NCBI RefSeq assembly: GCF_030268085.1
Contig: NZ_BSDE01000003.1
Span: 248,001 to 312,000 of the forward strand
Direction of reading: 5' to 3'
DNA: 64,000 bases
Source: Geothrix limicola
Lineage (GTDB): Bacteria > Acidobacteriota > Holophagae > Holophagales > Holophagaceae
The notes beneath the pieces were generated by a model. That model made no database searches. It was not told where the DNA came from and saw only the letters and a list, made by a program, of their open reading frames with translations. Position 1 is the stretch's first letter. Each line of letters begins with the position of its first letter. The translations under genes and the position numbers were made by a program. Shown piece after piece: positions 24,577-32,581 of this stretch.

Positions 24577-24598
24577 GAAGGCTCCCGGGGGAGCCTTC
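24577..24598 (-). promoter_or_regulatory. Hairpin covering the ribosome-binding site of the M28 peptidase gene
   Basis: GAAGGCTCCC (24577-24586) and GGGAGCCTTC (24589-24598) are exact reverse complements with a two-base spacer, directly next to the start codon. On the minus-strand mRNA the GGGAG ribosome-binding site is in the 3' arm, so folding would hide it. Confidence 0.5.
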
Positions 24599-24629
24599 AG
24601 CATACCTCGCAAGCTGTGGTGAATTCGGG

Positions 24630-25127
24630 CTAGATCTGACTGGCGCCCGAGGGAATGCTGACGCCGGCCACGCCCGCGACCTTGGCATTCGCCAGGAGCT
24701 TGCCGCCGGTGCCGGGGCCCATGCCGAGCACCGCGCCCTGGCGGACACCGGCTTCCGTCGTCGAGACGGTGGGCACCTTGGCGGCGGCCATGCGCTGAAT
24801 GAGGAAGGTGGCGGCGCTGGTGCCATCCCCGGCGATGCGGTCACCGGCCACGAGCACCACGGCGTCCGGGCGGCGGGTGCCGAGCGTGCCCAGGGCCTTG
24901 CCCATGTCCTGGGGGCCCTTCACGTCGACGACGATGAGCTTCATGCCGGGCATGGCCGCGGAGATCGAATCGAGGGCGCCCCGGTTGCTGGCGGAATCGC
25001 AAACCACTGCCACGGTCGACACCTGGGGCCAGGCGCTGCGCATGGCCTTGCCGAGGGCATCGTAGTCGCCGGCGGCCAGGGGAGCGGTCAGGAGGGCGGC
25101 AGTGGACAGAAGGGTGACAAGCTTCAT
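24630..25127 (-). CDS. Small secreted protein resembling one lobe of an ABC substrate-binding domain
   Basis: A 165-residue protein with a signal peptide of about 20 residues. The mature part alternates beta strands and helices (VAVVCDSASNRGAL, LIVVDVKGPQDMGKAL, DAVVLVAGD) and ends with a Gly-rich GPGTGGKLLANAKVAGVAG. This resembles half of a type I periplasmic-binding fold, but no transporter genes are nearby and no assigned function can be given. AGGAGA lies upstream of the ATG at 25127. It is followed by the M28 peptidase gene 53 bases downstream and preceded by an AT-rich region that probably holds its promoter. Confidence 0.6.
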   Translation of the reverse strand: MKLVTLLSTAALLTAPLAAGDYDALGKAMRSAWPQVSTVAVVCDSASNRGALDSISAAMPGMKLIVVDVKGPQDMGKALGTLGTRRPDAVVLVAGDRIAGDGTSAATFLIQRMAAAKVPTVSTTEAGVRQGAVLGMGPGTGGKLLANAKVAGVAGVSIPSGASQI

Positions 25128-25189
25128 GAAAGGATCTCCTCTAGGGGCTGTCCGGACACACGCCGGACTGGGCACAAGGAGTCTCATCG

Positions 25190-25361
25190 GCCGCCGCAAA
25201 CAATTCTTGAACAGACTAAATGTTGTTTTATTTTAATTTAAAAAAAAGGTAAAAATCGTGACCTTCATCCGGGTAAACCAGTCGACTTGTCTTGGGACGA
25301 AAGCCATAAAAACAGATTTCGTTTGGGTTGAATTTTTGAGCAGGGCTCAGCGACCCTTGAC
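25190..25361. other. AT-rich intergenic region with possible promoter and GEMM-like RNA motif
   Basis: About 170 bases that are far more AT-rich than the flanks, including a run of A around 25240. It must contain the minus-strand promoter of the 24630-25127 gene. On the plus strand GGGTAAACC (25271-25279) is followed 14 bases later by GGGACGAAAGCC (25294-25305), similar in sequence and spacing to the conserved core of GEMM-I cyclic-dinucleotide riboswitches, although one core base is missing and the stem between them pairs poorly. Confidence 0.3.
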
Positions 25362-26090
25362 TCAGTGAGGCTCGGACAAGCGGCCCAGCTGGAACTGCAC
25401 GGCGCCCAGCAGGGCCACGGGGGTTGTGACGGCCCGGAGGATGCTGCGGCCCAGGCTGACGGGCAGCCATCCGGACTGGCGGAGGGCGGCGAATTCCTCG
25501 TCGCTGATGCCGCCCTCGGGCCCGCTGGTGAAGGCCAGGGCTTCGGCGCGGAAAGTAGGATTGGCTTCGCCCGTGGCCAGCTCGTAGGCCACCCATTTCT
25601 GGGGCGCCTCCCAGGTCAGCAGCGACGCGAAGGGCAGCGGCGCGCGGAGGTCGGGGCGGCGGCTCCGGTGGCTCTGCTCGCAGGCGGATTGGATGAGGCG
25701 GGTCCAGCGTTCCATGCGGGCCTCGGTCTTGGCGGCGTCGTACTCGCTGCGGGCGTAGACCACGGGCTGGATGAGGGTGACGCCCAGCTCCACCAGGGGC
25801 GGCAGCCATTCGTCGAAGAGGCTGAGCTGGGCGGGAAGGGGCAGGCAGGCCTGGAGGGCGAAGGGCGGCTCCCGGTCCTCGAGCAGGGGGGTGACGAGGC
25901 GGGCTGTCGCGCGGCCCCGGTCGAGTTCCGCCAGGTCCGCGGTCCAAGCCTCGTCCCCCAGCACCAGTTCCAGGGCCGACCCGGGCCTCAGGCGCAGGGC
26001 CTTCAGGTGCCGGGCGGCCTCGGGCCCGAGGGGGATCAGCGTGTTTTCGACCGCGGGCTGGGCATCGAGGAAGAGGCGGGGCAGGCTCAT
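25362..26090 (-). CDS. rsmE: 16S rRNA (uracil-1498-N3)-methyltransferase
   Basis: SPOUT-class methyltransferase that methylates U1498 of 16S rRNA, 242 residues. It has the N-terminal PUA-like part (PRLFLDAQ, HLKALRLRPG) and the C-terminal knot with FTSGPEGGISDEE and LGRSILRAVTTPVALL, the RsmE signature (usually LGxRILRxETA; here serine replaces an expected residue but the pattern is clear). I placed the start at MSLPRLFL (26090); a longer frame to 26162 has no similarity and no better ribosome site. Monocistronic as far as can be seen. Confidence 0.92.
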   Translation of the reverse strand: MSLPRLFLDAQPAVENTLIPLGPEAARHLKALRLRPGSALELVLGDEAWTADLAELDRGRATARLVTPLLEDREPPFALQACLPLPAQLSLFDEWLPPLVELGVTLIQPVVYARSEYDAAKTEARMERWTRLIQSACEQSHRSRRPDLRAPLPFASLLTWEAPQKWVAYELATGEANPTFRAEALAFTSGPEGGISDEEFAALRQSGWLPVSLGRSILRAVTTPVALLGAVQFQLGRLSEPH

Positions 26091-26282
26091 GGGGACATGA
26101 TGGGCGATTCCGGGCCCTCCTGGCGAGGCAGGCTGCCACAGGCGGAGCATCCGCTGAGGCAAGGTTCCACGCGGGCCTCCCTCAACCTTTTGCGAAGGCT
26201 TGGGGTCAAGTCAGATACCCGACTGGCACGGGTTGTGACCAGGAACCCCCGGGGCCGTCGCCCCTGATCGAAAGGAACCGCC

Positions 26283-26639
26283 ATGAACGTTCGCCGTTTC
26301 TCCGTCGCCGCCTTCGGAATGCTCCTCATGGGCGCCTCGCTCTTCGCCCAGAGCCCCGAGCCGGGCACCCAGACCAGCACCCCCAAGCGCGAGGCCCACG
26401 CGGAAAAGCGCGCGGAGCGCCAGCAGAAGCGCATCGCCCAGGGCGTGGCCAGCGGCTCGCTGACCCCGAAGGAGACCGCCCGCCTCGAACGCCAGGAGGG
26501 GAAGGTCAACAAGGACATCGCCAAGGCCGAGGCCGACGGCAAGATCACGAAGAAGGAAGCCGCCAAGATCCAGAAGGAGCAGAACAAGGAAAGCCGCCGC
26601 ATCCACCGGCAGAAGCACGACGCCCAGACCACCAAGTAG
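26283..26639 (+). CDS. Small secreted, highly charged protein, uncharacterised
   Basis: A 118-residue protein with a signal peptide ending at SLFAQ. The mature chain is very rich in Lys, Glu, Gln and Arg and largely helical, with two related segments, RIAQGVASGSLTPKETARLE and DIAKAEADGKITKKEAAKIQ, followed by NKESRRIHRQKHD. I have an impression of similar anonymous proteins in acidobacteria, but this is memory, not a search. AAAGGAA precedes the ATG. A weak promoter-like TTGCGA-N18-GATACC lies at 26190-26219. A strong hairpin follows, so it is probably a single-gene unit. Function unknown. Confidence 0.7.
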   Translation: MNVRRFSVAAFGMLLMGASLFAQSPEPGTQTSTPKREAHAEKRAERQQKRIAQGVASGSLTPKETARLERQEGKVNKDIAKAEADGKITKKEAAKIQKEQNKESRRIHRQKHDAQTTK

Positions 26640-26659
26640 GCGAGGCGCTTGTTCTGGAT

Positions 26660-26680
26660 GGGGCCCCGCGGGGCCCCTTC
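26660..26680 (+). terminator. Terminator after the small charged protein gene
   Basis: GGGGCCCC (26660-26667), a two-base loop and GGGGCCCC (26670-26677) form a perfect 8-bp GC stem followed by TTCCTC. It lies 20 bases after the stop codon at 26639. The T-tract is short, so efficiency is uncertain. Confidence 0.55.
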
Positions 26681-26738
26681 CTCGTGGCGCTGGGCCGGGG
26701 CTGGCCAACCCAGATAAGCTGGTGGTTCTGGAGGACCC

Positions 26739-27683
26739 TTGGTCGACGCCCTACTCCAAGCCGCGCCCTGGTGGGCTTGGGCCGGATTCCACGCCTTTGT
26801 GTTCCTGATGCTGGCCCTGGATCTGGGCGTCTTCAACCGCCGGGTCCACGCGCCGACCATGCGTGAAGCGGGCATCTGGAGCGCCGTGTGGATCGGCCTG
26901 GCGCTGCTGTTCAACGGCCTGATCTTCCAGGCCGGGGGCACGCAGAAGGGCCTGGAATGGTTCACGGGCTACGTGCTGGAGAAGTCCCTCAGCGTCGACA
27001 ACCTCTTCGTCTTCGTCCTCGTCTTCCGCAGCTTCCAGGTGGATCTGCGCCACCAGCACCGGGTGCTCTTCTGGGGCGTGTTCGGAGCGCTGGTCATGCG
27101 CGCCGCCATGATCCTGGCGGGCACGGCCCTGCTGAACCGCTTCGAATGGATGATGTACGTCTTCGGCGGCTTCCTCGTCTACACCGGACTGAAGATGCTG
27201 CTGGTGGAAGAGGCGGAAGCCGATCCCACCCAGAACCCCCTGGTGCGGGCCTTCCGTCGTTTCGTGCCCTACGACGAAACCGGAGGTCACGAACGCTTCT
27301 GGTCCGTGCGTCAGGGCCGCCGTTTCGCCACGCCCATGCTGGTGGTGCTCATCACCATCGAGGTGACGGACCTGGTCTTCGCCGTGGATTCCATTCCGGC
27401 CGTGCTGGCCGTGAGCCGGGATCCCTTCGTCGTCTACACGTCGAACATCTTCGCGATCATGGGCCTGCGAAGCCTCTACTTCCTGCTGGCCAAGATGATG
27501 GACCGCTTCCACCGCCTGAAGACGGGACTGGCCGTCGTGCTCGCCTTCGTGGGCGTGAAGATGTGCATCGCGGAATGGGTGAAGATCCCCGTGCAGTACA
27601 GCCTGCTGGTCATCGCGGCCATCCTGGCGGGCAGCGTCGTCGCGAGCCTGGCCTGGCCCCTGGAACAGGACGGTCCCGAATGA
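26739..27683 (+). CDS. TerC/Alx-family integral membrane protein
   Basis: A 314-residue inner-membrane protein with about nine membrane helices. The family landmarks are EKSLSVDNLFVFVLVF and the acidic helix VTDLVFAVDSIPAVLA, followed by TSNIFAIMGLRSLYFLL. TerC/Alx proteins are linked to tellurite resistance, alkaline response and manganese export; the substrate here cannot be read. The start is TTG with GGAGGA just upstream. Its stop overlaps the ribF start (ATGA), so the two are translated together although their functions are not obviously linked. Confidence 0.9.
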   Translation: MVDALLQAAPWWAWAGFHAFVFLMLALDLGVFNRRVHAPTMREAGIWSAVWIGLALLFNGLIFQAGGTQKGLEWFTGYVLEKSLSVDNLFVFVLVFRSFQVDLRHQHRVLFWGVFGALVMRAAMILAGTALLNRFEWMMYVFGGFLVYTGLKMLLVEEAEADPTQNPLVRAFRRFVPYDETGGHERFWSVRQGRRFATPMLVVLITIEVTDLVFAVDSIPAVLAVSRDPFVVYTSNIFAIMGLRSLYFLLAKMMDRFHRLKTGLAVVLAFVGVKMCIAEWVKIPVQYSLLVIAAILAGSVVASLAWPLEQDGPE

Positions 27684-28618
27684 TGGAGGTCTGGCACCAC
27701 GACCTCGAGACCGCCCCCGCCTCGGGACCTTTCGTCGTGACCCTGGGCACCTTCGATGGCGTCCACGCGGGGCATCGGGAGCTGCTGCAGGTGGCCTCGG
27801 GCCGCGCCAAGGCGCTGGGGCACCGGGCGGCCGTCGTGACCTTCGATCCCCATCCGGCCGTCGTCGTCGCCCCCGAGCGCCGGCCGAAGCTGCTGATGAC
27901 CCTGGACCAGCGGCTGGCGGCCTTCGAGGCCGAGGCTATGGATCTGGCCTGGGTGATCCCCTTCAGCCGCACCTTCTCCGAACTGAGTCCCATGGACTTC
28001 CTGGACCGGCTGGAACGGATCCTTTCTCCCGTGGAGTTGCACGTGGGCCGGGCCTTCTGCTTCGGCCGCGACCGCAGCGGCACCGTGGAAACCCTGGAGG
28101 CCTGGGGTGCGGCCCATGGCTGCCGCGTGCACACCCTGGCGCTGCGCGCCCCCGACGGGGGCCGCCTGTCCAGCACGCGGATCCGGGAGGCGCTGGATCT
28201 GGGCGATGCGGAGGGCGCGGCGCAGCTGCTGGGCCATCCCTACACGCTGACGGGCGTGGTGGTAGAAGGCGACCGGCGGGGTCGCCATCTGGGCTTTCCC
28301 ACGGCCAACCTGGCCTGGGAGCAGGAGCAGCTGCCGGCCAACGGCGTCTATGTCACGGAGGTCGTGCTGCCTCATCACGGGGGCATGCACCTGGGCCTGA
28401 CGAACGTGGGGGAGAAGCCCACCTTCGACGGCCGCCGTCTCACGGTGGAAACGCACTTGCCAGGTTTCGAGGGCGACCTGTACGGGGCCCGTCTCAGCGT
28501 GCGATTCCTCCACCGCATCCGCGGCGAAGCGAAGTTCGCTTCGGTGGACGAGCTGAGGGTTCAGATCGGCCAGGATGTGGCCGAGGGTTGGGCCTGGTGG
28601 AAGGCGCACAAGGCCTAG
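27680..28618 (+). CDS. ribF: Bifunctional riboflavin kinase / FAD synthetase
   Basis: Makes FMN and FAD from riboflavin, 312 residues. The N-terminal FAD synthetase half has the nucleotidyltransferase motif GTFDGVHAGHRELL and the RLSSTRIREAL motif; the C-terminal kinase half has GRHLGFPTANLAW, NGVYVTEV and TNVGEKPTF. Start ATG 27680 overlaps the terC stop by four bases; ATG 27683 is an equal alternative. Confidence 0.96.
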   Translation: MMEVWHHDLETAPASGPFVVTLGTFDGVHAGHRELLQVASGRAKALGHRAAVVTFDPHPAVVVAPERRPKLLMTLDQRLAAFEAEAMDLAWVIPFSRTFSELSPMDFLDRLERILSPVELHVGRAFCFGRDRSGTVETLEAWGAAHGCRVHTLALRAPDGGRLSSTRIREALDLGDAEGAAQLLGHPYTLTGVVVEGDRRGRHLGFPTANLAWEQEQLPANGVYVTEVVLPHHGGMHLGLTNVGEKPTFDGRRLTVETHLPGFEGDLYGARLSVRFLHRIRGEAKFASVDELRVQIGQDVAEGWAWWKAHKA

Positions 28619-28637
28619 TCGACCCGCTCGATACGCC

Positions 28638-28838
28638 TCAGCTGGCGGCGTCCACCCGCCAGCGGGTGAGGGGGCGCTCGGCCAGGTCCCAGATCTGCAG
28701 GCCCTGGGGCAGGCGGCCCACGCTCAGGCGCTGCCGGATCTGGGCTTTGGCGGCGTCCAGGCTATCGGCCTCGATGGGGCCGTATTCCATGAAGTAGCCG
28801 CTGAGTTTGTAACCGAAACTGCGAAGAGGGGTCCGCAT
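28638..28838 (-). CDS. Small protein of unknown function (66 aa)
   Basis: A short gene supported by GGAG five bases upstream of the ATG at 28838 and by coding-like composition. The sequence begins RTPLRSFGYKLSGYFMEYGP and ends in a tryptophan-containing LTRWRVDAAS; there is no signal peptide or membrane helix. A longer frame to 28862 lacks a ribosome site. I do not recognise the family. It is convergent with ribF, with a 19-base gap. Confidence 0.5.
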   Translation of the reverse strand: MRTPLRSFGYKLSGYFMEYGPIEADSLDAAKAQIRQRLSVGRLPQGLQIWDLAERPLTRWRVDAAS

Positions 28839-28983
28839 GAGGGCTCCATCTGTTCCGTTCATCTATGATTCGTTTTATTTTCGTGTTTGTCAAGATCAAA
28901 AGCGAAAATAAACGGGAGGGCAAATTCGGGCGCCCTCCCAGTATTCGAATTCACATTGGACAGTGGTTGTCGCATCCGAACGA

Positions 28984-29289
28984 TCAGCGGAACCGGAGCT
29001 CCACTCGGCCCTCGAAGGGGGCCTCCAGCGGCCGCAGGGGCATGAAGACGACACGGCCTTCTCCGCAGCCATCCTGGCGATACCGTTCGTACCGTTCGCG
29101 CCGCTCCCAGCGGTCGTCCCAACGATCATCCCAGTGGCGCGCCTCCCAGCGCCGTTCTTCCCAGCCGCGGTAGGGGGCGCAGCGGGGCGCTTCGACCACC
29201 ACGATGCGGCGGGGGCCCCGCCAGTGGTCGTGAGCCGAGAGGGGAAAGGCCGCGAGGGCCACGAGGGTGAGCAGAACCAGGCGTCGCAT
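28984..29289 (-). CDS. Small secreted Arg/Trp/Glu-rich protein, unknown
   Basis: A 101-residue protein with a clean signal peptide cleaved near LSAHDH. The mature part has an unusual low-complexity stretch of alternating W, R, E and D (WEERRWEARHWDDRWDD) then a run of RRERYERYR, and ends EGRVELRFR. A perfect AAGGAGG ribosome site lies just before the ATG at 29289. No known domain is recognisable. The 145 bases between it and 28838 are AT-rich and hold no gene. Confidence 0.65.
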   Translation of the reverse strand: MRRLVLLTLVALAAFPLSAHDHWRGPRRIVVVEAPRCAPYRGWEERRWEARHWDDRWDDRWERRERYERYRQDGCGEGRVVFMPLRPLEAPFEGRVELRFR

Positions 29290-29464
29290 GGGACCTCCTT
29301 CGCCGGGGCGGGATCGACCACCCCATGGCAGCTAGATTCACGAGCCGTGCCAAAGCCCAAAGCGAGGTTCTGTGCGGGGTTTCAAGGTCTAGGCGGAAGA
29401 GGTGTTCGCGAATTGCAACAGAGGATCGCCACGGTGTGGCGGTCCGCCAATGGGCAAACCCCTC

Positions 29465-30079
29465 TCACTTGTCCCGACGGTCTCCCACGACCCTGGCCGG
29501 CACGCCCGCCACGATGGCCCATTCGGGCACGTCCTTCGTCACCACGGCGCCCATGGCCACGACGGCGTGATCCCCGATGACGACGCCATCGGTGACGCCC
29601 GCGTTGGCGCCGATCCAGACGTCCCGCCCGATGCGGATGCCGTGGGATCGCACGGACTGGTCCTTGATGTCGCGGTCGGGCTTCAGGCCGTGGTCGAAGG
29701 CGTAGAGGGCCGCGCCGCTGGCGATGCGGGTGCCGTCGCCGACGATGAGCCCCTTGCGCCCGCCGTCCAGCCGGGCGCCGGCGTTGACACTCACCTCATT
29801 CCCCAGCGTGATGGGGCCGTGAAGGAAGGCCTGGGCGGCGATGGCGCAGCGGTCGCCGAGCACGACGGCCCGGCCCGGCTCGCCGAAGATGGCAGCTTCC
29901 GGCGCGATGAAGCAGCCCGTACCGAGTTCCACCGTCTCCTGGGCCAGGAGCCGCGCCTGCACCTCCGCCTGCCAGGCCTCGGCCCAGCCGCGGTGCCGCG
30001 CCTTCAGCGCGAAGTAGAGCCAGGGCATCCAGGAGAGGCGTCGCTTGTGCTGTTCCCGCAGGGATTCCGGATCACGCAT
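29465..30079 (-). CDS. Hexapeptide-repeat (left-handed beta-helix) acyltransferase
   Basis: A 204-residue sugar O-acyltransferase-like protein (LacA/NodL/WbbJ type). An N-terminal helix region is followed by hexapeptide-repeat coils ([38 protein letters not shown]). The catalytic histidine is probably that in AFDHGLK. The C-terminus [22 protein letters not shown] and [18 protein letters not shown] is the standard ending. Acceptor unknown; envelope or exopolysaccharide modification is the usual role. It is divergent from marC with only 27 bases between starts. Confidence 0.85.
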   Translation of the reverse strand: MRDPESLREQHKRRLSWMPWLYFALKARHRGWAEAWQAEVQARLLAQETVELGTGCFIAPEAAIFGEPGRAVVLGDRCAIAAQAFLHGPITLGNEVSVNAGARLDGGRKGLIVGDGTRIASGAALYAFDHGLKPDRDIKDQSVRSHGIRIGRDVWIGANAGVTDGVVIGDHAVVAMGAVVTKDVPEWAIVAGVPARVVGDRRDK

Positions 30080-30106
30080 GGGTTCATGCTAGCGCTACAG
30101 TACCGC

Positions 30107-30793
30107 ATGCCCCACCTCGGCCCCCTGCCCTCCTGGTCCTTCGCCCTGGGCGTGACGACGTCGCTCTTCTCGGTGCTCAACCCCATCAGCGCGGCGGCGA
30201 TCTTCGCCAGCGCCACGGTGGGCATGGACCGGGCGGCCCTCCGGCGCAGCGCGCGCAAGGCCGCGCTGACGGCCGGCGCGGCGATGATCGTCTTCGCCCT
30301 CGTGGGCCAGTTCATCTTCAGCTTCTTCGGCTTCACGGCCCTGGCCATGCGCTTCGTCGGCGGTGTGCTCGTGCTCTACCGGGCCATCTCCATGCTCTAC
30401 GGCGAGGATCCCCGCGAGCGGAGCACGGAGGACGAGAAGGCCGAGGCCAGCCTCAAAGCGCCCGAGGATTTCGCCATCATCCCCTTCGGCATTCCGCTGC
30501 TGGCGGGCCCGGGCACCATCTCCACGGTGATGGGCATGATCGCCGGCACCAGTTGGCGCGAGTACGGCGTGGTACTCATGGCCATCCTGCTGAACGTGTG
30601 GGCGACCTACCTCTTCCTGCGCAAGGCCCCGGCCGTGTTCGCCCTCATCGGCGCCATCGGCACCAAGGTGGTGAACAAGCTCATGGGCCTCATCCTGGCC
30701 GCCGTGGCCATGCAGTTCCTCATCAACGGCGTGAAGGCCCTCTACATCGAGATGCAGCAGGGCCCTCCAACGGCCGTCGTATCGATGAAGTAA
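30107..30793 (+). CDS. MarC-family integral membrane protein
   Basis: A 228-residue, six-helix MarC/UPF0056 membrane protein. Typical features are the N-terminal LFSVLNPISAAAIFAS, GGVLVLYRAISML, and IIPFGIPLLAGPGTISTVM, followed by a C-terminal LMGLILAAVAMQFLINGV. Family function is not established. ATG 30107 was chosen by alignment to the family; an in-frame ATG at 30086 is possible and neither has a clear ribosome site. Its TAA stop abuts the TAG of the convergent glutathione peroxidase gene. Confidence 0.88.
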   Translation: MPHLGPLPSWSFALGVTTSLFSVLNPISAAAIFASATVGMDRAALRRSARKAALTAGAAMIVFALVGQFIFSFFGFTALAMRFVGGVLVLYRAISMLYGEDPRERSTEDEKAEASLKAPEDFAIIPFGIPLLAGPGTISTVMGMIAGTSWREYGVVLMAILLNVWATYLFLRKAPAVFALIGAIGTKVVNKLMGLILAAVAMQFLINGVKALYIEMQQGPPTAVVSMK

Positions 30794-31336
30794 CTACTTC
30801 AGGGCGGCCTCGATGGCGGCCTTCAGTTCGGGGCTGTCGGGCGCGACCTTGCTGCTGAAGGCTGCGATCACCTGGCCATCCTTGCCGATCAGGTACTTGT
30901 GGAAGTTCCAGGCGGGCTCGCCGTGCTTGGCCGTGAGGAACTGGTAGAGCGGGGCCTGGCCGGGCCCCTTCACCTCGAGCTTTTCGAAGAGGGGGAAGGT
31001 CACGCCGTAGTTCTTCTGGCAGAAGCTGTGGATCTCCTCGGCTGAACCGGGTTCCTGGCCTCCGAACTGGTTGCAGGGGAAGCCCAGCACGACGAGGCCG
31101 CGGCCCTTCTGCTGCTCGTAGAGTTTTTCGAGCCCGGCGTACTGGGGCGTGAAGCCGCATTCGCTGGCCACGTTCACGGCCAGCACGACCTTCCCCTTGT
31201 AGGCGGCGAGGGACTGGGGCTTTCCATCCAGGGTGTTGAGGGTGATGTCGTGGAGGGACATGGGGACCTTCCTTTCGGCGGCGGGCAGGGCCAGGGTGGT
31301 GGCGAGACTGAGGGCAAGGGCAAGGATGGGGCGCAT
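30794..31336 (-). CDS. Exported glutathione peroxidase-family thiol peroxidase
   Basis: A 180-residue peroxidase with an N-terminal signal peptide (about 20 residues), which most bacterial BtuE-type enzymes lack. The peroxidatic residue is cysteine C60 in NVASECGFT; the second motif LGFPCNQFGGQEPG and the WNFHKYLI motif complete the active site. It probably reduces hydroperoxides in the periplasm with a thioredoxin-like donor. The ATG at 31336 has GGAG five bases upstream. A longer frame to 31393 would bury the signal sequence. Confidence 0.92.
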   Translation of the reverse strand: MRPILALALSLATTLALPAAERKVPMSLHDITLNTLDGKPQSLAAYKGKVVLAVNVASECGFTPQYAGLEKLYEQQKGRGLVVLGFPCNQFGGQEPGSAEEIHSFCQKNYGVTFPLFEKLEVKGPGQAPLYQFLTAKHGEPAWNFHKYLIGKDGQVIAAFSSKVAPDSPELKAAIEAALK

Positions 31337-31480
31337 GGGATCTCCGGACTTGGTTCCTTGGGTGCCTGCGGGGAGCTCGGCGTTCCAAGGCAAATCGGCG
31401 AATCACCGGCGCCCTGCCCCGGTTGGGCGGGCGCCACTGGCCGCTCGGCGTGACCTCGCCCGGGAGGGTTCGGCTCGGGC

Positions 31481-32581
31481 ATGCTGGAACCCATGCGCCT
31501 CGCCCCCCTCCAACAGCATTTCCACGCGCGCCTCCGGAGGCGGGTGCCCTGGATCGTGGTGCTCGTCTTCGCGGTGGTGTTCACAGGGTTCCAGTTTCTG
31601 CTGGTGCCCGCGAACCAGCTGCGCCAGTCGGGGGCCCTGCTGAACACCCTGGTCATGCCCTTCGTGATCTCGTTCTGCTACGGCTTCCTCTCGCCCCTGC
31701 CCTGGCGCTGGAGCGGCGACGACCGGGCCCGGGCGCCCTTTTGGCGCGGCCTGGCCCAGGCGCTGCTCTTCAACACGCTGATCATCCTGCTGCTGGTCAG
31801 CGTCAGCTGGCTGATGGTGCGCAACGCGAGCCTGAAGGCGGAAGCCCTGGGCCTGGGCCAGGGGGCCAAGGTCACGTTCAAGACCGTGCTTTCGATGAAC
31901 CTCCTCGGAGGCGTGCCCATCATGTCCATCGTGGGCGCCATCATCGCCTTTTCCGTCATCACGGAGGAAGAGAAGCTCGCCGCCGAGGCCAAGCTGGAAG
32001 AGGCCCAGTGGGTGCTGCTGCGGGGCCAACTGAGTCCCCACGTGCTGTTCAATTCGCTGAACGGCCTGGCCGAACTGGTGCGCCAGGACCCCGAGGCGGC
32101 CGAACAGGCGCTTCTCGACCTGTCGGAGCTGTACCGCGCCCTGCTTCGACATGGCGACCGGCCCACGGCCCCCCTGGGGGACGAGCGGGCCCTGGTGCAG
32201 CGTTTCCTCGCGGTGGAGGGCCTGCGGATGGGCGAGCGCCTCAAGGTGAGCTGGGGTTGGGATTCGGGCCTGGATGCCGTGGAGGCGCCGCCCTTCCTGC
32301 TCCAGCCCCTCGTGGAGAACGCACTGAAGCACGGTATCGCGCCCCATCCGGCCGGAGGTGAAATGACCATCAAGCTGCTGCGCGACAAGGCCGGTCTGCG
32401 CCTGCAGGTCGTGAACACGGGGCGGGGCCTGGGCCTGGTGCCCGGCCAGGGTGTGGGGCTTCGCAATCTGGAGGCGCGGTTGAAGCTGGCCTATGGATCC
32501 GGGGCCAGTTTCCACCTCCGCTCCGAAGGGGCGACGACGGTGGCGGAAGTGGCCCTGGAAGGCCTGGAGACCCGGCGATGA
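31481..32581 (+). CDS. LytS/YehU-family sensor histidine kinase
   Basis: Membrane sensor kinase of 366 residues, partner of the LytTR regulator that follows. About four membrane segments occupy residues 22-165. The His_kinase domain has its phosphoacceptor H187 in QLSPHVLFNSLN; the family normally reads NPHFLFN, so serine and valine replace two conserved residues. The ATPase part carries LLQPLVENALKHG and GVGLRNLEARL. ATG 31481 (alternative 31493). Its stop overlaps the next gene's start (ATGA). Signal sensed is unknown. Confidence 0.9.
   Translation: MLEPMRLAPLQQHFHARLRRRVPWIVVLVFAVVFTGFQFLLVPANQLRQSGALLNTLVMPFVISFCYGFLSPLPWRWSGDDRARAPFWRGLAQALLFNTLIILLLVSVSWLMVRNASLKAEALGLGQGAKVTFKTVLSMNLLGGVPIMSIVGAIIAFSVITEEEKLAAEAKLEEAQWVLLRGQLSPHVLFNSLNGLAELVRQDPEAAEQALLDLSELYRALLRHGDRPTAPLGDERALVQRFLAVEGLRMGERLKVSWGWDSGLDAVEAPPFLLQPLVENALKHGIAPHPAGGEMTIKLLRDKAGLRLQVVNTGRGLGLVPGQGVGLRNLEARLKLAYGSGASFHLRSEGATTVAEVALEGLETRR

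Noticed and set aside
25228-26139. Alternative minus-strand frame covering rsmE and the AT-rich gap
   Set aside because: It overlaps rsmE in another frame with Pro/Arg-rich sequence; only its AT-rich tail looks non-random, which reflects base composition.
26223-26238. TGGCACGGGTTGTG as a possible sigma-54 promoter
   Set aside because: The GG and GC elements are too close and the second element is not GC; it does not fit the required spacing.
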